This document shows, one piece after another, positions 9,645 through 19,664 of a stretch of 64,000 bases of DNA. Made by a program: the position numbers and the translations under genes. How positions within the stretch are numbered: position 1 is the stretch's first letter; each line of letters begins with the position of its first letter. Location: positions 22,457,521 through 22,521,520 of the forward strand of contig NC_058193.1 in assembly GCF_907165205.1 (NCBI RefSeq), in the 5' to 3' direction. This DNA comes from Coccinella septempunctata. Lineage: Eukaryota; Arthropoda; Insecta; Coleoptera; Coccinellidae. Under the pieces are notes generated by a model. The model saw only the letters and a program-made list of their open reading frames with translations, made no database searches and had not been told where the DNA came from.

Positions 9645-11080
9645 ATAGAGGGTCTTCATGAGATGATCATCAAGTTGATCAAATCGAATTGAACAAAATT
9701 TAAGATTTTCAAATTATGATCAAACTTGTTACTTATTCCAGTCGATTCTACGTGAAAAAGAAGGGGGTTACTTGAATAAATCCTCCACCTAAAATGAAAA
9801 CTTACAGATTTATCCAGGGAAAACAGCAATTTTGAACTTCTTGATTAGTCTGCAATTTCCGGAAACCATAAAAGGAAACTATTATTTGATGTTGCAATAA
9901 ATAAGTTTGACGTTTCGTAAATTGAACCTAACAAATTTTTCGTTGAGATTGTTGAGAATCCATAAGCATTTTATGAATTGTGAAAATTATCTATCGGAAC
10001 ATGGAATTTCAGATTCCTTCTGTCGTCTGATAGACTAATCAAGGCGAATCAAGGAGTTAAAAATTGCATTTCAAGTTTTTCCTTGCTAACTCTGAATATT
10101 TCAATTTTAAGTATAGGGTTTATTTAGGCTGCTTCCCTATTTTGTTACGTAGAATCGACTGACGTAATAAAAATATAGGTTTTAATTTGAAAACTACGAA
10201 TTGTCCAAATTGATTATGTTCTCATAAACATCCTGTACGGGGTGGGCAAAATTCGTTGTCCCCTGAAAGGATCTCGAGAAATTTAAGAGCTACAACAAAA
10301 CGGATGACATATTTCCAAGCTCTTTTTCAGAGAAGGAAAAAATGGTGGGAACTGTAGCCTCCTACGATTCTTTGTGTTTGAGTAATCAGCAAAAAATGAG
10401 ATTTCGAAAAGTTCTCATTTTATGGTCTTTACAGTTACTACAGAAACTTGAACCTTCTACAGGCCCTTTTTTACGTAGAATTCACTGACCAACTCAAAAT
10501 ATGTTTTCATTTCGAACCATTAGGGCAACGTTCGTTTTTTTGAAAGCAAACTTTTATTGAATTCGTTGTTTTTGAATTGCAAACAAATTTTTCTTCAGTA
10601 GATTCTACGTATGAACGTATCTGAGGAGGTGCAAGTTCAAGTTCTCTAACTTCAAAGACAAAAAAGTTATGAGAACTTTTCAAAATCGTCAAAATCTCAG
10701 TATTTGCTAAATACTCAAAAACGGAAAACCGTAGGAGGCTACAGTTTTCACCATACTTTGTTTCTCTGAAAAAGAGCTGGGAAATATGTCATCCGTTTTC
10801 TTTCTAGCTATTATAGTTCTAGAGATCCCCTCAGTAACAAATTTTGCTCACCCTGTACATTTCAGGTCCAAAAAGCAAACAATGTTATAATATATACTCC
10901 ATAGTGGAAAAATGGAAAATGGTAAAGCTTTTCTTGGAAAAAACCTCCTCGACAGAAATATTCCAAAACGTGCAAAATACTTTTTTAATAAGAATCCCTA
11001 TTACCCATTATTATAATAATGGATGTTAAGAATTGAAAGGCGAGTTAAATGGTCAAAAAGATATCGCAAAATAGTAAAAT
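9645..11080 (+). repeat. Dispersed repeat family F, copy 1, split by a TIR element
   Basis: The flanks 9645-10237 and 10856-11080 match 55485-56500 in order. Shared blocks are GATCATCAAGTTG, the GTCGATTCTACGTG against GTCGAATCTACGTG region, CTCATAA near 10220, and AGGTCCAAA near 10865 followed by AGCAAACA. The family itself has inverted ends: GTCGATTCTACGTGAAAAAG near 9741 against TTACGTAGAATCGAC near 10145. Confidence 0.75.
10238..10855. mobile_element. 618-bp TIR element with TA target duplication
   Basis: The ends are CGGGGTGGGCAAAATTCGTT and AACAAATTTTGCTCACCCTG, flanked by TA at 10236-10237 and 10856-10857. The inverted repeats extend about 200 bp, including AAACGGATGACATATTTCC and TGTAGCCTCCTACG blocks. 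The 55485-56500 copy of the host repeat is uninterrupted at this point (CTCATAAGCACATTTGAGG), so it is an empty site. There is no transposase frame. A partial relative is at 60955-61075. Confidence 0.85.
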
Positions 11081-11871
11081 ATTCTGAATTATAAACATTC
11101 TTTACCGTAATATATTTCAATATAGAATAAATCTATCTACTCAACCTCTGCTTCACTATGTTACATAATTATCAATTCAGAATATTCCTTTTCCAAAATA
11201 TCCCTGGAGACAATCGGAAACGCCGAAACAGGAGACAAACGGAGACCCGAATAAAACGCGATAACTCCAGGCTATTTTTTTCCTTTTAAACGCCATCAAT
11301 ATTCGACGTATTCGACATCCAAAGAGTACAAATAATACCCAATTCGTTGATGGCAATTGTATATCAATAAACCGTTTAGGCAAACCGAGCGTGCCACCTA
11401 ATTATGGACGAAACAATGTCCCTCTTTAATGGCACGGAAAGACCATCAAAAAGGGATTAAATCCGTTCCCAAATTCCAATGATCATCCACGTCCGTGTAC
11501 TCTCCGCACTTCGCACCGATTCCACTTGACGTGATCGGAATGAAGGGTTTTATCTGTTTGCATAATCACATATTTATGTAATTTTATTTTAACGCTACAA
11601 GGCTCATTATGGACTATGCACCGAGTAGCATGGTTCATATAGCACTCAATTTTCGATTAATTGGGCTATTTTTTCGAAATTTTCCGGGAACGGTAAAGAT
11701 GCAACAATATTATTAACATCATAGTTGAATTTACAAACCACGAAAATTGAAATAATGCGATAAAAACTCATTAAATGCAACTAGTAGTCCAGGAGTACCA
11801 CCTTTTTTTAAAAAAGCCATAATGAAAAGAACATACCTAGGTACCGAGGCCAAAATCAATACAGGGTGATT
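11081..11871. other. No gene seen; CpG-richer around 11380-11560
   Basis: A 68-codon minus-strand frame at 11177-11383 has no recognisable domain. Around 11380-11560 the sequence is less AT-rich and has no repeat partner here. It contains octamer-like TTTGCATAATC, but a single short match means little. Confidence 0.4.
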
Positions 11872-12054
11872 TTTTTTGTTTCATTTTTATTCATTAGAAG
11901 TATTCGAGGAAGGACTTGTAATACAGATTCAAGATTTTGGATTTTCGTTTTAGAGAACATGAACTTGAAATGTGAAATATTTTCAAACGGAATCTACTTC
12001 CGGTTTTACCGGTAACGAATGTAACTTCGTTATTTCAAATGCAACACCCGGTAT

Positions 12055-12487
12055 TGTGCTGGGACGAGGGTTTACGAATAATTGACGTAGGATTCAGAGA
12101 AAATATTGACTGACGGAAATCCTCAATTTATTGAATCTAAAAAACGTTGATCACATTATTCACAAATTTGACAATCTACAAAATTATCTATCTTACCTAA
12201 AAAACGTTGACCAAGCTCAAGAGTGGTATCTCACCGTTATGACAGTAAGTTTATACTCAAATGAACTCAATAGAAGGCTCAATGTAATAAAAATTCAATA
12301 ATTAAGATTCGCTCTTCAAGAAGATGTCGACTTGTGAAAATGATTAAACTAATTCAGCGAACAAAAGAAAGAACCGCCACACATGGACAAGTGATAAGAT
12401 TTCCACAACATTAAGATTTTGATGAAATGGAGCGCCTGGCTTTCAGACAACCCATCATACACATATTATACAGGATGTCTCTGTACA
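12055..12487 (-). repeat. 3' LTR (element orientation)
   Basis: This is the second copy of the 433-bp terminal repeat, with the same TG...CA ends. A polypurine tract precedes it at 12494-12503. Confidence 0.9.
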
Positions 12488-12493
12488 ACTTAA

Positions 12494-12503
12494 CCCCCCT
12501 TCC
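12494..12503 (-). promoter_or_regulatory. Polypurine tract
   Basis: The minus strand reads GGAAGGGGGG six nucleotides upstream of the 3' LTR, the expected location of the plus-strand primer. Confidence 0.75.
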
Positions 12504-12531
12504 ATCCTGTGCAAGGATAAATTAGGAAAAA

Positions 12532-12783
12532 CTAATTTTCAGCAGCATAGGTCGGAACAGCATACGTTTTTAAGTGGGACGAGTGAAAAATTCCGCGTTC
12601 TTCACCAGTTTTCGGAGATACCAAAACATAAGTATGATCATGAATTTTCTTTTTTATTTTGAATGATTTGCATAGTAAAATTCTGATATTATTAAAAGAG
12701 ATAGCATTAACATTTATTCCGTTTTCCAGAAACTGAAGAAATTCTGGAGCCTGCACATGACTCTCCCCATCAAAATCAGGTAC
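12532..12783 (-). pseudogene. Gag capsid piece fused to pol C-terminus by internal deletion
   Basis: The minus-strand frame reads VPDFDGESHVQAPEFLQFLE, a typical gag opening for Ty3/Pao-type elements. It then passes within about 30 codons into HDHTYVLVSPKTGEERG and IFHSSHLKTYAVP, which resembles the integrase C-terminal end of Ty3-type pol (…TG…F..SHLK.Y). Protease, reverse transcriptase, RNase H and most of integrase are absent between them. The junction is probably the deletion that made the element non-autonomous. Family identification is by motif only. Confidence 0.55.
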
Positions 12784-13487
12784 TAAGTAAACTTACTTAG
12801 ATCTCCCAAACCAAATAAATTATCGTTCATAGTTAAATTTGAAATTTGTTGTTGTCCTGAATGATGAGCAGTCTGTACATTCAACCCAGGAAGACACTGA
12901 GGTAAGTTAAAATTGGAACTTAAATTTGATTTGACGTTTATATTTCTTTCAGAGACACCCTGTATACGTGAACCAGATTGAACGCGTGCATGTCCACGTA
13001 TGTTATTCGCTAGATTTTCAGTATCAAGATTATCAGTATTAATCAAATCAACCCCAGGAACATCCTGCATAAAATAATCATTTTCTTGATCTCCACTTCT
13101 AGCTTGATCAACTTGTACATTATTAAGGGTCATTCTCACTGTATCATTAACAATTTTTGAAATAAACATATCAAACATTCTAGACTTATCCTTTTCATGT
13201 TGATTTTCAAGGTTGAACATTCGTCTCTTCGAGTGGTGTGAATACTTAACTTGTTTGGGTGTTCTTGAATCACTTTCCTTCACCTTTGGGACAGCTCCAT
13301 GTTCCTGATTTTCCTGTTTCCCGTTTTCTTTCCTTTCAGTACGTACCGCCGGAGACAGGGCTCGTGCATTTTCAGTACGTACCGGAGACAGGGCTCGTGC
13401 ATTTTCAGTGATGTCGTCCTGTAGCTGGTCTTTCTCCATATTTTTTCTGACACTTCGTAGGTGGTAATTTTCTCTCCTACTATCCAT
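12783..13487 (-). CDS. Gag-like N-terminal protein of the LTR element
   Basis: A 234-codon frame starts 14 nt after the primer-binding site with MDSRRENYHLRSVRKNMEKD. The protein is hydrophilic, rich in N, D, Q, E, K and R, and contains a duplicated ENARALSPxVRTE motif at about residues 28-51, visible in the DNA as a 30-bp tandem duplication near 13342-13398. There is no zinc knuckle and no hydrophobic core. By position it is the start of gag. The frame ends at LGDLSKFT, and a capsid-like phrase (VPDFDGESHVQAPEFLQF) continues in another frame, so a frameshift or lost splice probably broke gag. Assignment rests on position, not on a recognised domain. Confidence 0.6.
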   Translation of the reverse strand: MDSRRENYHLRSVRKNMEKDQLQDDITENARALSPVRTENARALSPAVRTERKENGKQENQEHGAVPKVKESDSRTPKQVKYSHHSKRRMFNLENQHEKDKSRMFDMFISKIVNDTVRMTLNNVQVDQARSGDQENDYFMQDVPGVDLINTDNLDTENLANNIRGHARVQSGSRIQGVSERNINVKSNLSSNFNLPQCLPGLNVQTAHHSGQQQISNLTMNDNLFGLGDLSKFT

Positions 13488-13500
13488 TTATTCGCCCTAA

Positions 13501-13511
13501 GTTGGGCGCCA
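13501..13511 (-). promoter_or_regulatory. Primer-binding site, tRNA-Lys type
   Basis: Three nucleotides inside the 5' LTR the minus strand reads TGGCGCCCAAC. This is complementary to the GTTGGGCGCCA 3' end of animal tRNA-Lys(CUU). The complementarity falters after 11 nt (TTAGGGCG follows). It would prime minus-strand DNA synthesis. Confidence 0.8.
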
Positions 13512-13514
13512 AGA

Positions 13515-13947
13515 TGTGCTGGGACGAGGGTTTACGAATAATTGACGTAGGATTCAGAGAAAATATTGACTGACGGAAATCCTCAATTTATTGAATCTAA
13601 AAAACGTTGATCACATTATTCACAAATTTGACAATCTACAAAATTATCTATCTTACCTAAAAAACGTTGACCAAGCTCAAGAGTGGTATCTCACCGTTAT
13701 GACAGTAAGTTTATACTCAAATGAACTCAATAGAAGGCTCAATGTAATAAAAATTCAATAATTAAGATTCGCTCTTCAAGTAGATGTCGACTTGTGAAAA
13801 TGATTAAACTAATTCAGCGAACAAAAGAAAGAACCGCCACACATGGACAAGTGATAAGATTTCCACAACATTAAGATTTTGATGAAATGGAGCGCCTGGC
13901 TTTCAGACAACCCATCATACACATATTATACAGGATGTCTCTGTACA
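13515..13947 (-). repeat. 5' LTR (element orientation)
   Basis: On the minus strand it starts TGTACAGAGACATCC and ends CGTCCCAGCACA. It directly precedes the primer-binding site. The promoter would lie here, but I cannot place a TATA box or start site with confidence. Confidence 0.9.
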
Positions 13948-15511
13948 GTATATTTATACATATTCGGCTTCTTCGTTCAATACTACACTGATTTGATGTA
14001 TGATATGCGCAACCACTCAAGTGATATTTGAATTATAGCCTGATTATCCAATTTTTTGAAAAAAGATTGTCACAAATTAGTGTCCATATCTTCAAAATCG
14101 CTCATTGTAAGAATTTCTTTTTACGGAAGTGGAACAAGAGAAAGTACGCTGATACTGTTTCTTGTATATTTTATGAGGAAATGTTATACAGGGTGTATGA
14201 AACAGGGCTCCAAAGTGAGCCTCAATAAAACTTTCATGTCTCATATTTTTCAAATGGGAACCCTATAATTTGGTAATTCCAATCAATTGTTAGGGTGTCC
14301 CAAACATTTCATTTCATGCCTTTCAAATCAGTAGTTTTGCAGTTATTGAATAAAATACGAATTTCACGACTAAAGCCAAGTTTCACAGTCATATTCATTT
14401 GTACGCTTGTTTTTTTTTAAGTAGGCTATGTTAGGGATTGTCATTCTTATTTTCTTTTACTAATCTACAAAAATAATACCACTCAAAGAAAGAGCTTGCA
14501 GTGGGGGTGCGGGCTGCATTACTAGTAATGCAGTAATAATTATCTTATCACTTGAACAAATGAGAAAAGCTCTTAGATGGAGTTCCTCGAAGAATTGATA
14601 AATGTATGGAGGTAGGAAGCATTTTGAAAATTTATTGTAGTATTAGATTCCTGCTGTTAAGAAAATGTTTGTGATAGTTTTAAACTAAGATAACATACAT
14701 TATCTGTTACTGTATTCAGTCCGTTTAGGGTTAATGCATCTACTACGGAGAAAATTGTTGTGATACTTCCTGAACTTTGATTTTATTAAAGTTCGTAAAT
14801 GTGAATTTCTGTCGTTAAGTTTCTAATTATTCTTTTTGAGATTTTGTTACATTTTCCGCAAATAAAGAAAATACTTTGGATATATTATTCTAGTGTAATT
14901 ATTATTGCATATTTCGCATAGTGATTAATCAGTGGATAAATTATGAATGACAGTTCCTAACATAGCCTACTTCAAAAAATACAAGCATGCAAATGAATCT
15001 GACTGTGCGATACCTTAGGCTTTAGTCGTGAAATTCGAATTACATTTCAATAACGGCAAAAATACTGATTTTAAAGGGTTGAAATGTTTCGGACACCTTG
15101 AAGGGTTTCTGACGAGCAATCGGTTTTATTTACAAAATTATAGGGTTGCTATTTGAAAAAAAATGAGATATTATAGATTTATTGAGGCTCACTCTAGAGT
15201 CGTGTTTCAGACACCCAGTATAATATTTCCTCAAAAGTTGTATCTACGTACTCTCTCTTGATCCACTTTTGCAAAAAGAAATTCTTACAGTGAGGGATTT
15301 TGAAGATATGGACACAAATTTGTGACTATCAAAATTGATAATCAGGCTATAACCGAAAAATCGCAAGTAGATTCCGCTTGAAAATATTTAACGATTCAAG
15401 TTCATGTACTCTAAAACGAGAATCCAAAATCTTGAATCTGTATTACAATTCCTTCCTAGAATGAGTTTAATGAAACACTTGAGAAAATCACACTATATAT
15501 GTAAATATATA

Positions 15512-16025
15512 CAGAGTGTCCCAACGAAAATTTGATCCCCCAGACCTCCAGGAAAATTAAAAAAAAAGGTCAACTTCTTTTGGGGGAGGACGAATTTCCA
15601 TCAAGAGTTCGTTCCGAAGAAACCACCCCCATAAAGGTGGCATCAACCCCCAATATTTTTCAAATGGGGGTCAAGTAATTGTAAGTTTGGAAATTATTTA
15701 TGTTCTGTACACAACCCAGTTGAAATTTTCAAAATCAGTCCATTATTCATCGAATTCAATGTAATTTCATAATAAAACAAGAAAGGATTGATAAAAACAG
15801 CCCTTCACATAATTCTCAGCAACAGTTTGCCCATGTCTAGTACCAAAAATTAGGGTTGACATTCAAAAAACCTTGACTACCCTCCACCACAAGTGGTGCA
15901 TGACAAACTTTCCATCTATAGGAGGGTACCTATATGAAGAGCTACGTAATTTAAAATAGTAATTGACCTGTTCGAGCATTTCTCAACCTTCTTTAGGAAA
16001 TATGATTATGAATTTTATGCATTAT
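15512..16025. repeat. CAGAGTG-ended repeat, family I copy 1
   Basis: It begins CAGAGTGTCCCAACG after a TA at 15510-15511, directly behind the foldback element. The right half (15880-15990) shares GGTGCATGACAAAC, a CTACGTAA-type block, AAATTGACCTG-like and CTGTTCGAGCATTT with 28420-28750. No clear right terminus and no coding capacity are visible. Confidence 0.55.
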
Positions 16026-16265
16026 TCTTCAATCACTCTATATTGCCAGTTGCCAGAGAACATTTTACGCAAAATCCGAATTAATTTCCGCCGAAAGCGG
16101 CTGGGCAATACGCGATTTACCTAGACTTTGAACTTTTCCGGTACCTAACCTAGATAACAAACAATCTGACGTTTATATTTTACTGTTTGTTCGTTATATC
16201 GCATATGCTTCTTTAAGCAATGTATGCGCCCTCCAATATACATTATTTGCCTGCTTTCACTCCAC

Positions 16266-16273
16266 TATAAAAA
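16266..16273 (+). promoter_or_regulatory. TATA box of a putative host promoter
   Basis: TATAAAAA lies in non-repeat sequence 123 nt upstream of the candidate start codon at 16389. A transcription start would be expected near 16296, leaving a leader of about 90 nt with no upstream ATG in it. The sequence from 16040 to 16265 has no repeat partner here. No initiator match is clear. Confidence 0.4.
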
Positions 16274-16388
16274 GATACGAAGCTGACAGAAAATAACAGC
16301 GAAATATATCGTCCATTTTGAACTCATTCATCGAACAAACATCATCTTGTCAAGAGGCTAGACAACGACAACGAACGAACGCATAACA

Positions 16389-16401
16389 ATGTATTGTAAA
16401 G
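16389..16401 (+). CDS. Possible first coding exon (MYCK, then splice donor)
   Basis: AACAATGTATTGTAAAG is followed at once by GTAGGT, a good donor site, so the exon would code for four residues plus one base. A TATA box and a short leader lie at the expected distance. A micro first exon that interrupts the signal peptide is characteristic of insect cuticular protein genes and some other small secreted proteins; that is family knowledge, and the assignment here is inference. I found no convincing second exon downstream in the window. The pattern could also be coincidence. Confidence 0.35.
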
Positions 16402-16407
16402 GTAGGT

Positions 16408-17060
16408 CCCACTTATTATTATAGCAAACACCCATACATATGTGTAGGCGGGTGTAGTTGTTTGTCGAAGCAGGGAAAACAAGTGTATTCAAGTGACGTT
16501 CGAAGATGTTAAATCTAGATAAAATCGCAACTTGTTCATTCTGCCCCTCCTGATCTTATTTGTCTTCGGCTTGGGGTCAATGTATTTTGTGCCATTTCTG
16601 AAGAAAATCTGCACATGCCAGTCGATATCGTATACATAATTATATAGCTCACCACTAAACATTATATTCTTTGAATTTCAATGTATGTAAATGGTCGACA
16701 TATTTTTTAACATGAAGAAAATGAGTTTAATAGATCTTACCAGCAGATGAATGCTTGAGGAAATTAATGACAAATAATAAATCCATTTTTTTCTGGACAT
16801 TTGCGAATTTCAAAATGCGTAGAAATAAACAATAAGATCTACAATTGATTTTCTGACGCATGTGAATTTCGTGAAATTTTGAGACTTCCATAAATAGGCT
16901 GTACTCAGAAAAATGTATTTAGAGTGCAGGATTATGAAGAGATGTTCTCTAATCGAAGCACTTTTCATGCAATATCAATAAATCTCGCCGAGCACTGTAA
17001 CCTTAATTCATTCATTCATTGCTGTATCCCGTTACCGGGAATAAATTAATTAATGTTGTA
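16408..17060. other. No gene seen; short retroelement-like tail near 17010-17050
   Basis: The segment contains ATTCATTCATTCATT followed by GCTGTATCCCGTTACCGGG, whose reverse complement resembles 39641-39672. That suggests a shared LINE or SINE 3' end. The rest is AT-rich and featureless to me. Confidence 0.4.
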
Positions 17061-17339
17061 CAGGGTGGACTAAAATTTGATGAGATTGAGTGGCAGCTCT
17101 TAGACCGTAAGAGCCAGGAAAAGAGGAGGGCACGTTTTCGTGGCCAAAACCTCATCCCTGTGTATTTATTTGTTTTCAAGTTATAAGTGGAAACTCATTT
17201 TTCGGTTATTTGCATTGTTTCCTCTATTTCGTAAATTTTCTGTAATACCGGAAAGCAAATGTTACGTTCTACAGTCACTTTTTATGTAGAATTCATCGGC
17301 GTAGTCAAAGATTTTTTTGTGAAAAAACGCTCAAAAACT

Positions 17340-18110
17340 AGTTTGGTCAAGTTGGCAGGTTATTTTCATCGATTATACATATAATCATAATGCTTATAGG
17401 GCACAAACGAAATGAATGTCGGAATATACTGTAAACTATGATTATTGTGTGCTCCACGGTTAAACCAAGAAGAAATTCTTTTAAGGAGAACAAGGACAAA
17501 CACCGACAAACTCTTCGACTATATTTGGCGACGTTTCGTAGATTTTCATCTTCTACATCAGGCCCGAAAATATTAAGAATGACTACACGTATATGCACAA
17601 CAGAAGGATAAAAATGATCTCTATAAATTGGAGTTTTAAGAAAAGAAACATCTTGGAGATTATACACATTAGCATCAATAACTCTGTGAATTTTAGGTCT
17701 GATAGTGAATAGCAGCTTGTTTCCATTTTAACTGAATACACGAACTTGAAATGATGTTGATCGTTGTGATTGTAATATAGAGAATTGGTGTTCCATGGTT
17801 GGTGGTTGACAGTTCATGACTGGGCCTCTTTGAGGTTAATATTTTTTGTAACCCTTAATTCTAGAATTTTCTAACGTTGTTTGATTTGGATGTGCTTTTA
17901 TATGATGTATTTTATGATCGATGACTGATGTTACCTTTCAATTTATAGTCAACTGTTTTTTTAAAAACACTAATTTATAAAGAAATGTTTATACCATTGT
18001 TGTGTGTATGACTGTATGTAGTCATTTTTAATGTTTTCAGGCCTGATGAAGTGGATGAAAATCTCCGAAACATCGAATATAGTCTAAGAGTTTTTTGGTG
18101 TTTGTCTTCG
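17340..18110. repeat. Internal inverted pair with CTGATG-hairpin-GAAAC motif
   Basis: The reverse complement of 17460-17590 resembles 18030-18150: both read CCTGATG, then a GATGAAAATCT hairpin, then CGAAAC, then an AATATAGTC and GGTGTTTGTC block. The motif lies at 17533-17561 on minus and 18043-18071 on plus. Related motifs occur at 6617, 32372 and about 43.0 kb. Confidence 0.6.
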
Positions 18111-18149
18111 TTTCCATTTAAAGAAATTTTTTCGTCAGAATATAGTTTT

Positions 18150-18590
18150 TCATGTATTTTATTAATCATTTGCGAATACAAGATATTACCCACGTTTTTC
18201 ATTTTTCTCATTATGACCATTACGTACTATAAAAATACAAAAAATTCAAAGAACCCAACTCTTGCAACTAAATTAGACGCTATGTAATGAATAGTTGAAC
18301 GATTTGTATATAAGAGTTTCTCCATATTTTCTCGTATAGTATGCTGTTTTCGAGTAATTTGATGAAGAATATCAGTGACATTAGAAAAATTGGGTACTAT
18401 GAGCACCCAACAAGTAATATTGTTTTTCCAGGCATAGCACAGTTCATTATGAAAACTCAAAATGGCTATATATTTTCTACAAGGCCGAATCGGAAAAAAT
18501 GGTATAAGAAAAAAGTGTTTCTTGTGACCTCAAGAATCTACTATTAAAATATTTGTACGATTCAAAGGCTCACCTTGTGTAACTGAAGAG
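18150..18590 (+). repeat. Family A element, copy 2
   Basis: From ACAAGATATTACCCACGT near 18178 to GCTCACCTTGTGTAA near 18575 it follows the family A body, including AGAACCCAACTCTTGCAAC-like, GGCCGAATCGGAAAAAATGG and ACCTCAAGAATCTACTA blocks. Its left terminus is missing. It lies inside the larger TIR element at 17061-18864. Confidence 0.7.
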
Positions 18591-18864
18591 GCCGACTGAA
18601 AACAATCTTTGACTAAGCCACTGAACTCTACATTAAAAAGTGACTGTAGAATGTTACATTTGTTTTTCGATTTAACTGAGATTGTACGAAATAGAGGAAC
18701 CAATTCAAAAAGTCGACAAAGAAGTTTTCACTTGTATGTAACTTGAAAACAAAAGAAGAAAGTGGGATTCGGTTTTGGAAGCTGTTGAGGTCGAAAACGT
18801 GCCATCCAGTCTTTCCTAGCTCTAAGGTTACAGAGCTTCACATCGAATTTTGCCTACCACAATG

Positions 18865-19664
18865 GAGCATCACCATTGCCAACATCCATGAAGATAAAAC
18901 GACAAACCATTAGTCACCAGTTAACAACTAACAAATTAAACGCACCGCTCAACATCATTCACATCGTAGAGAAAGGACCTTCCCATGTTCCACTCAGAAA
19001 GCAACCCTCACCCTTTTTGGAGATCGATTCCCCAATTTACATATACATATCACTCAAGAAGGTCAAGGAAGATAACTCACAATAGTCTGGCGATGAGAGA
19101 AGCGAGAATAAAAAGCGTAAGATGAGCGATTACGTCCCCTGATACCGCTGCGGCGGGTTACGAATCTGCACGAGACACCATCCCCTTCTTCTTCTGATTT
19201 ATGGGGGCTCGGATGTCGCTGTCTTTACGTATTTTGTCGTGCGTGAACGGATCGGGAGTATCGGGACACGGGGACGGGTTCGCCGCTCGAAAAACGCAAG
19301 AGGGGTGCGCCCATCTTCCAGGAATTTTGATATGCGGAACTGAAAAAGTCACGGTTCACATACCACAGATGCTCATCCGAAATTCGATCCAAATGATGCC
19401 CATTGGCATTATGTGTAGTCTCGAGTAAAGCGGCTAGAAACCTCCAGCGTATACAAGAAATTTCTGGATAAAGCTTAGAATTCGAGGTCCCCAGATAGAG
19501 CTCAGGTTGAAGAAATAAAATCGCCGATCCTTCTTCCAATATACATGTCAAATTGTAGCAGTACATATTTTTGGAAATATTGGAATTATTTGCCGGAGAA
19601 AATTAGATTTGGATGCCTGGCAATTAGTTCGAGCAAATATCAACAATCGATTATCTTTTACATA
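18865..19664. other. No gene seen; CpG-richer segment 19090-19440
   Basis: Around 19090-19440 base composition shifts (for example GGACACGGGGACGGG near 19263). Three overlapping frames on both strands (64-113 codons) have no domain and shadow each other. It is single-copy in the window and a candidate regulatory island or unrecognised exon. Confidence 0.4.

Larger units (their letters stand above)
12055..13947 (-). mobile_element. Compact LTR retrotransposon, internally deleted
   Basis: Two direct repeats of 433 bp (12055-12487 and 13515-13947) differ at one visible position (12319 area, GAAGATG against GTAGATG). In minus orientation they begin TG and end CA. The flanks are GTAT at 12051-12054 and 13948-13951, a 4-bp target duplication. 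A primer-binding site and a polypurine tract are in the right places. The 1027-bp interior keeps a gag-like start and a pol end only. The near-identity of the LTRs indicates a recent insertion. The 4-bp duplication and pol remnant fit a Ty3-type element. Mobility would need proteins supplied in trans. Confidence 0.9.
11872..15495. mobile_element. Long foldback element carrying a nested LTR retrotransposon
   Basis: The left end at 11872 reads CAGGGTGATTTT and the right end at 15495 has the decayed complement AAAATCACACTA; both abut TA. The outer arms (11872-12015 and 15340-15495) share ACAGATTCAAGATTTTGGAT and GCGGAATCTACTT-like blocks. The inner arms (14028-14440 and 14930-15360) share TAGCCTGATTATC, CACAAATT, GAGGCTCA and ACATAGCCTACTT blocks. 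The arms therefore sum to more than 500 bp. The left arm has about 125 bp that the right arm lacks, and this is where the LTR element sits. The centre, 14440-14930, has no coding signal. Confidence 0.75.
17061..18864. mobile_element. 1.8-kb TIR element, internally rearranged
   Basis: The left end at 17061 begins CAGGGTGGACTAAAATTTGATG after TA, and the right end is its decayed complement ending near 18864. Arms of about 260 bp (17061-17325 and 18595-18864) share GGCACGTTTTCG, TTGTTTTCAAGTTA, CCTCTATTTCGTA, CTACAGTCACTTTTTA and AGTCAAAGATT blocks. Inside are two inverted copies of a CTGATG-hairpin-GAAAC motif and a family A element. No transposase is recognisable. Confidence 0.7.
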
